Program-made: the position numbers and the translations under genes
Part shown: positions 38,253 through 48,301 of the stretch, one piece after another
How positions within the stretch are numbered: the first letter of the stretch is position 1
How the letters are laid out: each line of letters opens with the position of its first letter
Assembly: GCF_036503815.1 (NCBI RefSeq)
Contig: NZ_AP027764.1
Coordinates: 992,001-1,056,000 of the forward strand
DNA: 64,000 bases
Source of the DNA: Escherichia coli
GTDB lineage: Bacteria > Pseudomonadota > Gammaproteobacteria > Enterobacterales > Enterobacteriaceae
Reading direction: 5' to 3'
The notes under the pieces: model-generated
What the model was told of the DNA's origin: nothing
The model's database searches: none
Seen by the model: only the letters and a program-made list of their open reading frames with translations

Positions 38253-41141
38253 ATGCCCCGCAGCACCTGGTTCAAAGCATTATTGTTGTTTGTTGCCCTT
38301 TGGGCACCCTTAAGTCAGGCAGAAACGGGATGGCAGCCGATTCAGGAAACCATCCGTAAAAGTGATAAAGATAACCGCCAGTATCAGGCTATACGTCTGG
38401 ATAACGGTATGGTGGTTTTGCTGGTTTCTGACCCGCAGGCGGTTAAATCGCTCTCGGCGCTGGTGGTGCCCGTTGGGTCGCTGGAAGATCCCGAGGCGTA
38501 CCAGGGACTGGCACATTACCTTGAACATATGAGTCTGATGGGGTCGAAAAAGTACCCGCAGGCTGACAGTCTGGCCGAATATCTCAAAATGCACGGCGGC
38601 AGTCACAATGCCAGCACGGCACCGTATCGCACGGCTTTCTATCTGGAAGTTGAGAACGACGCCTTGCCCGGTGCGGTAGACCGCCTGGCGGACGCTATTG
38701 CAGAACCCTTGCTCGACAAGAAATACGCCGAACGTGAACGTAATGCAGTGAATGCCGAATTAACCATGGCGCGTATGCGTGACGGGATGCGCATGGCACA
38801 GGTCAGCGCAGAAACCATTAACCCGGCACACCCCGGTTCAAAGTTTTCTGGTGGTAACCTCGAAACTTTAAGCGACAAACCCGGCAATCCGGTGCAGCAG
38901 GCGCTGAAAGATTTTCACGAGAAATATTACTCTGCCAATCTGATGAAGGCGGTTATTTACAGCAATAAACCGTTGTCGGAGTTGGCAAAAATGGCGGCGG
39001 ACACTTTTGGTCGCGTGCCGAACAAAGAGAGCAAAAAACCGGAAATCACCGTGCCGGTAGTCACCGACGCGCAAAAGGGCATTATCATTCATTACGTCCC
39101 GGCGCTGCCGCGTAAAGTTCTGCGCGTTGAGTTTCGCATCGATAACAATTCAGCGAAGTTCCGTAGTAAAACGGATGAATTGATTACCTATCTGATTGGT
39201 AATCGCAGCCCAGGTACACTTTCTGACTGGCTGCAAAAGCAGGGATTAGTTGAGGGCATTAGCGCCAATTCCGATCCTATCGTCAACGGCAACAGCGGCG
39301 TATTAGCGATCTCTGCGTCTTTAACCGATAAAGGTCTGGCGAATCGCGATCAGGTTGTGGCGGCCATTTTTAGCTACCTCAATCTGTTACGCGAAAAAGG
39401 GATTGATAAACAATACTTCGATGAACTGGCGAATGTGCTGGATATCGACTTTCGTTATCCGTCAATCACCCGTGATATGGATTACGTCGAATGGCTGGCA
39501 GATACCATGATTCGCGTTCCTGTTGAGCATACGCTGGACGCGGTAAATATTGCCGATCGGTACGACGCTAAAGCGGTAAAAGAACGTCTGGCGATGATGA
39601 CGCCGCAGAATGCGCGTATCTGGTATATCAGCCCGAAAGAGCCGCATAACAAAACGGCTTATTTTGTCGATGCTCCGTATCAGGTCGATAAAATCAGCCC
39701 ACAAACTTTCGCTGACTGGCAGAAAAAAGCCGCCAATATTGCGCTCTCCTTACCGGAGCTTAACCCTTATATTCCTGACGATTTCTCGCTGATGAAGTCA
39801 GAGAAGAAATACGACCATCCAGAGCTGATTGTTGATGAGTCGAATCTGCGCGTGGTGTATGCGCCAAGCCGTTATTTTGCCAGCGAACCCAAAGCTGATG
39901 TTAGCCTGATTTTGCGTAACCCGAAAGCCATGGACAGCGCCCGCAATCAGGTGATGTTTGCGCTCAATGATTATCTTGCCGGACTGGCGCTTGATCAGTT
40001 AAGCAACCAGGCGTCGGTTGGTGGCATAAGTTTTTCCACCAATGCTAACAACGGCCTTATGGTTAATGCCAATGGTTACACCCAGCGCCTGCCGCAGCTG
40101 TTCCAGGCTTTGCTGGAGGGCTACTTTAGCTATACCGCTACGGAAGATCAGCTTGAGCAGGCGAAGTCCTGGTATAACCAGATGATGGATTCCGCAGAAA
40201 AGGGCAAAGCGTTCGAGCAGGCGATTATGCCCGCGCAGATGCTCTCGCAAGTGCCGTACTTCTCGCGAGATGAACGGCGCAAAATTTTGCCTTCAATCAC
40301 TTTGAAAGAGGTGCTGGCCTATCGCGACGTCTTAAAATCAGGGGCTCGACCAGAGTTTATGGTTATTGGCAACATGACCGAAGCCCAGGCAACAACGCTG
40401 GCACGCGATGTGCAAAAACAGTTGGGCGCTGATGGTTCGGAGTGGTGTCGTAACAAAGATGTCGTGGTCGATAAAAAACAATCCGTCATCTTTGAAAAAG
40501 CCGGTAACAGCACCGACTCCGCACTGGCAGCGGTATTTGTACCGACTGGCTACGATGAATACACCAGCTCAGCCTATAGCTCTCTGCTGGGGCAGATCGT
40601 ACAGCCGTGGTTCTACAATCAGTTGCGTACCGAAGAACAGTTGGGCTATGCCGTGTTTGCGTTTCCAATGAGCGTGGGACGTCAGTGGGGCATGGGCTTC
40701 CTGTTGCAAAGCAATGATAAACAGCCTTCATTCTTGTGGGAGCGTTACAAGGCGTTTTTCCCAACCGCAGAGGCAAAATTGCGGACGATGAAGCCAGAAG
40801 AGTTTGCGCAAATCCAGCAGGCGGTAATAACCCAGATGCTGCAGGCACCGCAAACGCTCGGCGAAGAAGCATCGAAGTTAAGTAAAGATTTCGATCGCGG
40901 CAATATGCGCTTCGATTCGCGTGATAAAATCGTGGCCCAGATAAAACTGCTGACGCCGCAAAAACTTGCTGATTTCTTCCATCAGGCGGTGGTCGAGCCG
41001 CAAGGCATGGCTATTCTGTCGCAGATTTCCGGCAGCCAGAACGGGAAAGCCGAATATGTGCATCCTGAAGGTTGGAAAGTGTGGGAGAACGTCAGCGCGT
41101 TGCAGCAAACAATGCCCCTGATGAGTGAAAAGAATGAGTGA
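38253..41141 (+). CDS. ptrA: PtrA, protease III (pitrilysin)
   Basis: 962 residues, periplasmic, with a signal peptide cleaved after SQA (residue 23). It is an M16 inverzincin: the zinc motif H-x2-E-H is HYLEH (His88, Glu91, His92), with the third ligand Glu in NAVNAEL further on. It degrades small peptides. The gene is embedded between recC and recB and overlaps the recB start by 8 bp, though it has no known role in recombination. Confidence 0.97.
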   Translation: MPRSTWFKALLLFVALWAPLSQAETGWQPIQETIRKSDKDNRQYQAIRLDNGMVVLLVSDPQAVKSLSALVVPVGSLEDPEAYQGLAHYLEHMSLMGSKKYPQADSLAEYLKMHGGSHNASTAPYRTAFYLEVENDALPGAVDRLADAIAEPLLDKKYAERERNAVNAELTMARMRDGMRMAQVSAETINPAHPGSKFSGGNLETLSDKPGNPVQQALKDFHEKYYSANLMKAVIYSNKPLSELAKMAADTFGRVPNKESKKPEITVPVVTDAQKGIIIHYVPALPRKVLRVEFRIDNNSAKFRSKTDELITYLIGNRSPGTLSDWLQKQGLVEGISANSDPIVNGNSGVLAISASLTDKGLANRDQVVAAIFSYLNLLREKGIDKQYFDELANVLDIDFRYPSITRDMDYVEWLADTMIRVPVEHTLDAVNIADRYDAKAVKERLAMMTPQNARIWYISPKEPHNKTAYFVDAPYQVDKISPQTFADWQKKAANIALSLPELNPYIPDDFSLMKSEKKYDHPELIVDESNLRVVYAPSRYFASEPKADVSLILRNPKAMDSARNQVMFALNDYLAGLALDQLSNQASVGGISFSTNANNGLMVNANGYTQRLPQLFQALLEGYFSYTATEDQLEQAKSWYNQMMDSAEKGKAFEQAIMPAQMLSQVPYFSRDERRKILPSITLKEVLAYRDVLKSGARPEFMVIGNMTEAQATTLARDVQKQLGADGSEWCRNKDVVVDKKQSVIFEKAGNSTDSALAAVFVPTGYDEYTSSAYSSLLGQIVQPWFYNQLRTEEQLGYAVFAFPMSVGRQWGMGFLLQSNDKQPSFLWERYKAFFPTAEAKLRTMKPEEFAQIQQAVITQMLQAPQTLGEEASKLSKDFDRGNMRFDSRDKIVAQIKLLTPQKLADFFHQAVVEPQGMAILSQISGSQNGKAEYVHPEGWKVWENVSALQQTMPLMSEKNE

Positions 41142-44100
41142 TGTCGCCGAGACACTAGATCCTTTGCGCTTGCCCTTACAGGGCGAGCGCCTGATTGAAG
41201 CCTCTGCCGGCACAGGCAAAACCTTTACGATTGCGGCGCTCTATTTGCGCCTGTTACTTGGACTAGGCGGTTCTGCCGCCTTTCCCCGCCCGCTGACCGT
41301 TGAAGAACTGCTGGTGGTGACCTTTACCGAGGCTGCCACGGCAGAATTGCGCGGTCGTATCCGTAGCAATATCCACGAGTTGCGCATCGCCTGTCTGCGT
41401 GAAACCACCGACAATCCACTGTACGAACGCCTGCTGGAAGAGATCGACGATAAAGCGCAAGCCGCGCAGTGGTTGTTGTTAGCCGAACGGCAGATGGATG
41501 AAGCGGCAGTCTTTACTATTCACGGTTTTTGCCAGCGCATGCTCAACTTGAATGCCTTTGAATCCGGCATGCTGTTTGAGCAGCAGCTGATTGAAGATGA
41601 GTCTCTGCTACGCTACCAGGCCTGCGCCGATTTCTGGCGTCGCCACTGCTACCCGCTGCCGCGTGAAATTGCCCAGGTGGTCTTTGAAACCTGGAAAGGG
41701 CCGCAGGCGTTGCTGCGCGATATTAATCGTTATCTGCAAGGCGAAGCTCCAGTTATCAAAGCACCGCCGCCCGATGATGAAACGCTGGCTTCCCGCCACG
41801 CGCAAATTGTGGCGCGTATTGATACGGTAAAACAGCAGTGGCGCGACGCAGTGGGTGAACTGGATGCGCTGATCGAATCTTCTGGTATTGATCGACGCAA
41901 GTTTAACCGTAGCAATCAGGCTAAATGGATCGAGAAGATCAGTGCCTGGGCAGAAGAAGAGACCAACAGTTATCAGTTACCGGAGTCGCTGGAAAAATTC
42001 TCTCAGCGTTTCTTAGAAGATCGCACGAAAGCCGGGGGGGAAACCCCGCGACATCCACTGTTTGAGGCGATCGATCAACTGCTTGCAGAACCATTGTCGA
42101 TTCGTGATCTGGTGATCACCCGCGCATTGGCTGAGATCCGCGAAACAGTAACGCGAGAAAAACGCCGCCGTGGCGAATTGGGTTTTGATGACATGTTAAG
42201 TCGGCTCGATTCCGCGCTGCGTAGCGAAAGCGGCGAGGTGTTGGCAGCGGCGATCCGTACGCGATTCCCGGTGGCAATGATTGATGAATTTCAGGATACC
42301 GACCCCCAGCAGTACCGAATTTTTCGCCGTATCTGGCACTATCAGCCGGAAACCGCTTTGTTGCTGATTGGCGACCCGAAACAGGCCATATATGCATTCC
42401 GGGGTGCGGATATCTTCACTTATATGAAGGCGCGTAGCGAAGTTCACGCCCACTACACCTTAGATACCAACTGGCGCTCCGCACCAGGAATGGTGAACAG
42501 CGTGAATAAGCTTTTCAGTCAGACTGATGACGCGTTCATGTTTCGCGAAATACCGTTTATTCCAGTGAAATCAGCCGGGAAAAATCAGGCGTTACGTTTT
42601 GTGTTTAAAGGTGAAACGCAGCCTGCGATGAAAATGTGGCTGATGGAAGGCGAAAGCTGCGGCGTTGGCGACTATCAAAGTACCATGGCGCAGGTATGTG
42701 CTGCGCAAATCCGCGACTGGCTACAAGCCGGACAGCGGGGCGAAGCGTTGCTGATGAACGGCGACGACGCGCGTCCGGTGCGTGCTTCGGACATCAGTGT
42801 GCTGGTGCGCAGCCGCCAGGAGGCCGCTCAGGTGCGCGATGCCTTAACGCTGCTGGAAATCCCTTCCGTTTACCTTTCGAACCGCGACAGTGTTTTTGAA
42901 ACTCTGGAAGCGCAGGAGATGCTTTGGCTGTTGCAGGCGGTGATGACACCAGAACGTGAGAACACCCTGCGCAGTGCGCTGGCAACGTCAATGATGGGGC
43001 TGAATGCGCTGGATATTGAAACGCTGAATAATGACGAACATGCGTGGGATGCGGTAGTCGAAGAGTTCGATGGTTATCGGCAAATCTGGCGCAAACGTGG
43101 CGTTATGCCGATGCTGCGGGCGCTGATGTCGGCGCGTAACATTGCAGAAAACTTGCTGGCAACAGCAGGCGGTGAGCGGCGTCTTACCGATATCTTGCAT
43201 ATCAGCGAATTGCTACAAGAAGCCGGAACGCAGCTGGAAAGTGAACATGCGCTGGTACGCTGGTTATCGCAACATATCCTCGAGCCAGACAGTAATGCCT
43301 CCAGCCAACAAATGCGTCTCGAAAGTGATAAACATCTGGTGCAGATTGTCACGATCCACAAATCGAAAGGGCTGGAATATCCATTGGTCTGGCTGCCGTT
43401 TATCACCAATTTCCGCGTCCAGGATCAGGCGTTTTATCACGATCGCCACTCGTTTGAGGCTGTTCTGGATCTTAATGCTGCGCCAGAAAGCGTCGACCTC
43501 GCGGAGGCCGAACGTCTGGCGGAAGATCTGCGTTTGCTTTACGTGGCGCTGACGCGTTCGGTTTGGCATTGCAGTCTCGGCGTCGCACCGCTGGTGCGCC
43601 GTCGTGGCGATAAAAAAGGTGACACCGACGTCCACCAAAGTGCGCTCGGGCGTTTGCTGCAAAAAGGGGAACCGCAAGATGCGGCAGGGCTTCGCACCTG
43701 TATTGAAGCGTTGTGCGATGAGGATATTGCCTGGCAAACGGCACAAACGGGTGATAACCAGCCCTGGCAGTTTAATGATGTTTTTACAGCAGAACTGAAT
43801 GCGAGGACTCTACAACGATTGCCCGGCGATAACTGGCGTGTCACCAGCTACTCCGGTTTGCAGCAGCGTGATCACGGTATCGCTCAGGATCTGATGCCAC
43901 GGCTGGATGTTGATGCCGCAGGCGTGGTCAGCGTCGTTGAAGAACCGACGTTAACACCGCATCAGTTCCCGCGCGGTGCGTCACCAGGGACATTCTTGCA
44001 CAGTTTGTTTGAAGACCTCGATTTTACCCAGCCGGTTGACCCGAACTGGGTACAGGAAAAACTGGAACTCGGCGGCTTTGAATCGCAGTGGGAACCAGTG

Positions 44101-44676
44101 TTGACCGAGTGGATCACGGCTGTCCTCCAGGCACCTCTCAATGAAACGGGTGTTAGCCTGAATCAGCTTTCCGACCGCGATAAACAGGTGGAGATGGAGT
44201 TTTACCTGCCGATTAGTGAACCGCTCATCGCCAGCCAGCTTGATGCACTAATTCGCCAGTTTGATCCGCTATCCGCTGGCTGCCCGCCGCTGGAGTTCAT
44301 GCAGGTACGCGGCATGTTAAAAGGCTTTATCGACCTGGTATTCCGCCATGAAGGGCGTTATTACCTGCTCGACTATAAATCCAACTGGCTGGGTGAAGAC
44401 AGTTCGGCTTATACCCAACAGGCTATGGCAGCGGCGATGCAGGCACACCGCTATGATCTGCAATATCAGCTTTATACCCTGGCGCTGCATCGTTATCTGC
44501 GCCATCGCATTGCTGATTACGACTATGATCGTCACTTTGGCGGCGTTATCTATCTTTTCCTGCGTGGCGTTGATAAAGAACATCCGCAACAAGGGATTTA
44601 CACAACCCGACCCAACGCCGGGTTGATTGACCTGATGGATGAGATGTTTGCCGGTATGACCCTGGAGGAGGCGTAA
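41134..44676 (+). CDS. recB: RecB, exonuclease V beta chain
   Basis: 1180 residues from the ATG at 41134 (MSDVAETLDPLRLPLQ), overlapping the end of ptrA. It is an SF1A 3'-5' helicase with Walker A EASAGTGKT (Lys29), the DEFQDTDP Walker B box and ALTR motif VI. The C-terminal nuclease domain has LDYKSN (Asp1080, Lys1082). It loads RecA after Chi. The stop overlaps the recD start by one base (TAATG). Confidence 0.98.
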   Translation: MSDVAETLDPLRLPLQGERLIEASAGTGKTFTIAALYLRLLLGLGGSAAFPRPLTVEELLVVTFTEAATAELRGRIRSNIHELRIACLRETTDNPLYERLLEEIDDKAQAAQWLLLAERQMDEAAVFTIHGFCQRMLNLNAFESGMLFEQQLIEDESLLRYQACADFWRRHCYPLPREIAQVVFETWKGPQALLRDINRYLQGEAPVIKAPPPDDETLASRHAQIVARIDTVKQQWRDAVGELDALIESSGIDRRKFNRSNQAKWIEKISAWAEEETNSYQLPESLEKFSQRFLEDRTKAGGETPRHPLFEAIDQLLAEPLSIRDLVITRALAEIRETVTREKRRRGELGFDDMLSRLDSALRSESGEVLAAAIRTRFPVAMIDEFQDTDPQQYRIFRRIWHYQPETALLLIGDPKQAIYAFRGADIFTYMKARSEVHAHYTLDTNWRSAPGMVNSVNKLFSQTDDAFMFREIPFIPVKSAGKNQALRFVFKGETQPAMKMWLMEGESCGVGDYQSTMAQVCAAQIRDWLQAGQRGEALLMNGDDARPVRASDISVLVRSRQEAAQVRDALTLLEIPSVYLSNRDSVFETLEAQEMLWLLQAVMTPERENTLRSALATSMMGLNALDIETLNNDEHAWDAVVEEFDGYRQIWRKRGVMPMLRALMSARNIAENLLATAGGERRLTDILHISELLQEAGTQLESEHALVRWLSQHILEPDSNASSQQMRLESDKHLVQIVTIHKSKGLEYPLVWLPFITNFRVQDQAFYHDRHSFEAVLDLNAAPESVDLAEAERLAEDLRLLYVALTRSVWHCSLGVAPLVRRRGDKKGDTDVHQSALGRLLQKGEPQDAAGLRTCIEALCDEDIAWQTAQTGDNQPWQFNDVFTAELNARTLQRLPGDNWRVTSYSGLQQRDHGIAQDLMPRLDVDAAGVVSVVEEPTLTPHQFPRGASPGTFLHSLFEDLDFTQPVDPNWVQEKLELGGFESQWEPVLTEWITAVLQAPLNETGVSLNQLSDRDKQVEMEFYLPISEPLIASQLDALIRQFDPLSAGCPPLEFMQVRGMLKGFIDLVFRHEGRYYLLDYKSNWLGEDSSAYTQQAMAAAMQAHRYDLQYQLYTLALHRYLRHRIADYDYDRHFGGVIYLFLRGVDKEHPQQGIYTTRPNAGLIDLMDEMFAGMTLEEA

Positions 44677-46502
44677 TGAAATTGCAAAAGCAATTACTGG
44701 AAGCTGTGGAGCACAAACAGCTACGCCCGCTGGATGTGCAATTTGCCCTGACCGTGGCGGGAGATGAACATCCTGCCGTCACCCTCGCGGCAGCCCTGTT
44801 AAGCCACGACGCCGGGGAAGGGCATGTCTGTTTACCGCTCTCACGACTGGAAAATAACGAGGAGTCACATCCGCTGTTAGCAACCTGCGTCAGCGAAATT
44901 GGTGAGTTACAAAATTGGGAAGAATGCTTGCTGGCTTCACAAGCGGTCAGCCGGGGAGATGAACCAACGCCGATGATCCTCTGTGGTGATCGTCTTTATT
45001 TGAATCGCATGTGGTGTAACGAGCGCACAGTGGCACGCTTTTTCAACGAAGTGAATCATGCCATTGAGGTTGATGAAGCTCTACTGGCGCAAACCCTGGA
45101 CAAACTTTTTCCAGTAAGCGATGAAATTAACTGGCAAAAAGTGGCGGCGGCAGTGGCGCTGACGCGGCGGATCTCGGTGATTTCCGGCGGCCCTGGCACC
45201 GGTAAAACGACCACCGTAGCGAAGTTGCTGGCAGCGTTAATTCAAATGGCAGACGGCGAACGCTGCCGTATCCGTCTGGCTGCACCAACGGGTAAAGCTG
45301 CCGCGCGCTTAACCGAATCTCTCGGCAAGGCTTTGCGCCAGTTACCGCTGACCGATGAACAAAAGAAACGCATTCCGGAAGATGCCAGCACTTTGCACCG
45401 ATTGCTGGGTGCGCAGCCGGGTAGCCAGCGTTTACGTCATCATGCCGGTAACCCGCTGCATCTTGATGTGCTGGTGGTAGATGAAGCGTCAATGATCGAT
45501 CTGCCTATGATGTCGAGACTGATCGACGCCTTGCCCGATCATGCCAGAGTGATCTTTCTCGGCGATCGTGATCAACTGGCCTCGGTTGAGGCTGGGGCTG
45601 TGCTGGGCGATATCTGCGCTTATGCCAACGCGGGCTTTACCGCCGAGCGTGCCGGGCAGTTGAGCCGCCTGACGGGAACTCACGTTCCGTCAGGAACTGG
45701 CACAGAAGCGGCATCTTTGCGCGACAGTCTCTGCCTGCTGCAAAAAAGCTATCGTTTCGGCAGCGATTCTGGCATTGGTCAGTTAGCTGCGGCGATCAAC
45801 CGTGGTGATAAAACGGCAGTGAAAACCGTTTTTCAGCAGGATTTTACTGATATCGAAAAACGGCTTTTACAGAGCGGCGAAGACTATATTGCGATGCTTG
45901 AGGAGGCTCTTGCGGGTTACGGGCGTTATCTGGATCTGCTGCAAGCGCGTGCCGAGCCGGATTTAATCATTCAGGCGTTCAATGAATACCAGCTTTTGTG
46001 CGCCCTGCGGGAAGGACCGTTTGGCGTGGCTGGATTGAATGAGCGAATTGAGCAGTTTATGCAACAGAAGCGCAAAATTCATCGTCATCCGCACTCACGC
46101 TGGTACGAAGGCCGGCCGGTAATGATTGCCCGCAATGACAGCGCGCTTGGGTTGTTTAATGGTGATATCGGCATTGCGCTGGATCGTGGGCAGGGGACGC
46201 GCGTCTGGTTTGCGATGCCGGATGGCAATATTAAGTCTGTGCAACCGAGCCGCCTGCCAGAACACGAAACCACGTGGGCGATGACGGTACATAAATCGCA
46301 GGGATCGGAGTTTGACCATGCGGCGTTGATTTTACCGAGCCAACGCACGCCAGTTGTAACGCGAGAGCTGGTTTACACTGCGGTGACCCGCGCGCGTCGC
46401 CGTCTGTCGTTGTATGCCGATGAGCGCATATTAAGTGCGGCAATCGCCACTCGTACTGAGCGGCGCAGTGGTCTGGCGGCGTTGTTTAGTTCGCGGGAAT
46501 AA
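44676..46502 (+). CDS. recD: RecD, exonuclease V alpha chain
   Basis: 608 residues, SF1B 5'-3' helicase. Walker A is GGPGTGKTTT (Lys177), with VVDEASMID as motif II and the C-terminal VHKSQGSEFDH and YTAVTRAR as motifs V-VI. It is the fast motor of RecBCD and restrains RecB until Chi. It starts within the recB stop codon. Downstream is the REP-containing spacer before convergent argA. Confidence 0.98.
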   Translation: MKLQKQLLEAVEHKQLRPLDVQFALTVAGDEHPAVTLAAALLSHDAGEGHVCLPLSRLENNEESHPLLATCVSEIGELQNWEECLLASQAVSRGDEPTPMILCGDRLYLNRMWCNERTVARFFNEVNHAIEVDEALLAQTLDKLFPVSDEINWQKVAAAVALTRRISVISGGPGTGKTTTVAKLLAALIQMADGERCRIRLAAPTGKAAARLTESLGKALRQLPLTDEQKKRIPEDASTLHRLLGAQPGSQRLRHHAGNPLHLDVLVVDEASMIDLPMMSRLIDALPDHARVIFLGDRDQLASVEAGAVLGDICAYANAGFTAERAGQLSRLTGTHVPSGTGTEAASLRDSLCLLQKSYRFGSDSGIGQLAAAINRGDKTAVKTVFQQDFTDIEKRLLQSGEDYIAMLEEALAGYGRYLDLLQARAEPDLIIQAFNEYQLLCALREGPFGVAGLNERIEQFMQQKRKIHRHPHSRWYEGRPVMIARNDSALGLFNGDIGIALDRGQGTRVWFAMPDGNIKSVQPSRLPEHETTWAMTVHKSQGSEFDHAALILPSQRTPVVTRELVYTAVTRARRRLSLYADERILSAAIATRTERRSGLAALFSSRE

Positions 46503-46510
46503 ACGTGATT

Positions 46511-46619
46511 GCCTGATGCGACGCATGCGCGTCCTGTCATGCCTCCGGGCATTGCGCATATGCGCATCTGGCGATTTCCGTCGCTTACCCTAAATCCGCC
46601 ATCAACACCTTTGATTTGA
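46511..46619 (-). pseudogene. Duplicated 3' end of argA plus its downstream flank
   Basis: This stretch is a diverged copy of 46668-46772. Shared blocks include catgcctccgggcattgcgc (one mismatch), gcatctggcgatttcc, and about 30 bp equal to the last codons of argA (taaatccgccatcaacac). It lies beyond a REP element. It encodes only a C-terminal scrap of ArgA on the minus strand and is not a gene. Confidence 0.65.
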
Positions 46620-46620
46620 T

Positions 46621-46656
<36 letters not shown>

Positions 46657-46739
46657 TGAGCGTCAATACCTGATGCGATGCTAGCGTGTTTATCATGCCT
46701 CCAGGCATTGCGCATGTCGCATCTGGCGATTTCCACCAC

Positions 46740-48071
46740 TTACCCCAAATCCGCCATCAACACTTTGGATTTACGCTGGTAGTTGTACAACTGCTTTTTG
46801 CTCTCGGGCAGTAAATCAATATCCACCGGGGTAAATCCACGTTCCTGGAACCAGTGAATACTGCGCGTGGTCAGTACAAACAATTTGCTTAATCCGCTTT
46901 GCTTCGCCTGAGCGGCAATGCGCTCCAGCAAAACCTCGCCCCTTGATGAGCTGCGGTAATCCGGGTGAACGGCCACACAGGCCATTTCCCCAATCTTCTC
47001 TTCCGGGAACGGATAGAGTGCTGCGCAGGCAATAGTCGTGTTATCGCGCTGAATAATAGTGAATTTGTCGATTTCCATCTCCAGTTGCTCGCGAGAACGG
47101 CGTACCAGAATACCTTGCTGCTCCAGTGGGCGAATCAACTCTAGAATGCCGCCAATATCGTTGATGGTTGCGCGACGAATTTGCTCGGCGCTTTCCATCA
47201 CAATCTGCGTACCGATACCGTCACGTGAGAACAACTCTTGCAACAGCGCGCCATCTTCCTGGTAACTAATTAAATGACAGCGACGTACGCCGCTGCGGCA
47301 GGCTTTCACCGCACCACGCAAAAAGCGCACCGTACCGGAGTTGTAATCGCCTTTCTCTTCCTGAGCTTCTACCCGCGCTTGTGCTTCGTTAGGGAAAAGC
47401 TCGGAGACAATATCGCCGTCGTCATTAGTGACGCCCTGTGAAGAGCAAAAACCAATCATCTTTTCAGCTTTCAGTTTGATGGCCAGTTGAGTGGCGATCT
47501 CTTCCGAGGTCAGATTAAAGCTCTCGCCAGTGACTGAAACCGCGACCGGCCCCAGCAGCACTATCGCACCGCTGTCCAGTTGACGATGAATCGCATCTTC
47601 GTCAATCCGCCGGATACGCCCGCTATGGCAGTAATCCACACCGTCATCCACGCCCAGCGGCTGGGCAATAATAAAATTGCCACTGACGACGTTGATATGC
47701 GCGCCCTGCAGCGGCGTGTTATTGAGACTCATCGACAGGCGAGCAGTAATGTCCAGTTGCAATGTTCCCGCAGCCTGCTTCACCAGTTCTAGTGTTTTGG
47801 CGTCGGTCACGCGTATATTTTTGTGATATAGCGGTTCGTGGTGATGCGCTGCCAGATTCGCATCGATCTGCGGGCGCGCTCCATAGACCACGACCAGACG
47901 GATGCCGAGGCTGTGCAGCAACCCGATATCATTAACGATACTGGAGAAATTCTCATGCTCAATGGCTTCACCGCCGAGCATGATGACAAACGTTTTTCCC
48001 CGGTGGGTATTGATATAAGGAACCGAATGGCGGAATCCCTCGACCAACTCGGTTTTACGTTCCTTCACCAC
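46740..48071 (-). CDS. argA: ArgA, N-acetylglutamate synthase
   Basis: 443 residues from the GTG at 48071 (GTG GTG AAG GAA, MVKERKTELVEGF); the frame is open to 48143 but would run through the ARG boxes. An N-terminal amino-acid-kinase-like domain binds arginine (feedback inhibition), and a C-terminal GNAT acetyltransferase has VAVHPDYRSSSRGEVLLERI. It makes N-acetylglutamate, the first step of arginine synthesis. It is repressed by ArgR at the operator just upstream and divergent from amiC. Confidence 0.97.
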   Translation of the reverse strand: MVKERKTELVEGFRHSVPYINTHRGKTFVIMLGGEAIEHENFSSIVNDIGLLHSLGIRLVVVYGARPQIDANLAAHHHEPLYHKNIRVTDAKTLELVKQAAGTLQLDITARLSMSLNNTPLQGAHINVVSGNFIIAQPLGVDDGVDYCHSGRIRRIDEDAIHRQLDSGAIVLLGPVAVSVTGESFNLTSEEIATQLAIKLKAEKMIGFCSSQGVTNDDGDIVSELFPNEAQARVEAQEEKGDYNSGTVRFLRGAVKACRSGVRRCHLISYQEDGALLQELFSRDGIGTQIVMESAEQIRRATINDIGGILELIRPLEQQGILVRRSREQLEMEIDKFTIIQRDNTTIACAALYPFPEEKIGEMACVAVHPDYRSSSRGEVLLERIAAQAKQSGLSKLFVLTTRSIHWFQERGFTPVDIDLLPESKKQLYNYQRKSKVLMADLG

Positions 48072-48082
48072 GGCACACCTCT

Positions 48083-48121
48083 TTGCATGATTATTCGTAA
48101 TTATTGTATTTTTATTCTGTT
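48083..48121 (-). promoter_or_regulatory. ArgR operator: two 18-bp ARG boxes
   Basis: Boxes ttgcatgattattcgtaa (48083-48100) and ttgtatttttattctgtt (48104-48121) are separated by exactly 3 bp, the canonical ArgR hexamer arrangement, immediately upstream of the argA GTG. Confidence 0.8.
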
Positions 48122-48301
48122 TTTTCACTGGGTGCAAGTGCAAATTTTACGCATGAGCAACTTTTTTATCAGTAATGCCGTGAATATAAAAAGAATGTTT
48201 ACCGTTTATTAGATGACAGATTATGCGTCTTTCGCTAAAGTTTCCGGTCAAATTAGTCGTTTATTTGTTACACAGCTTAGATTTTTTTGCTCGGGAGATG
48301 C

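Noticed and set aside
48072..48143. Longer argA start
   Set aside because: It covers the paired ARG boxes; GTG at 48071 gives the known 443-residue protein.
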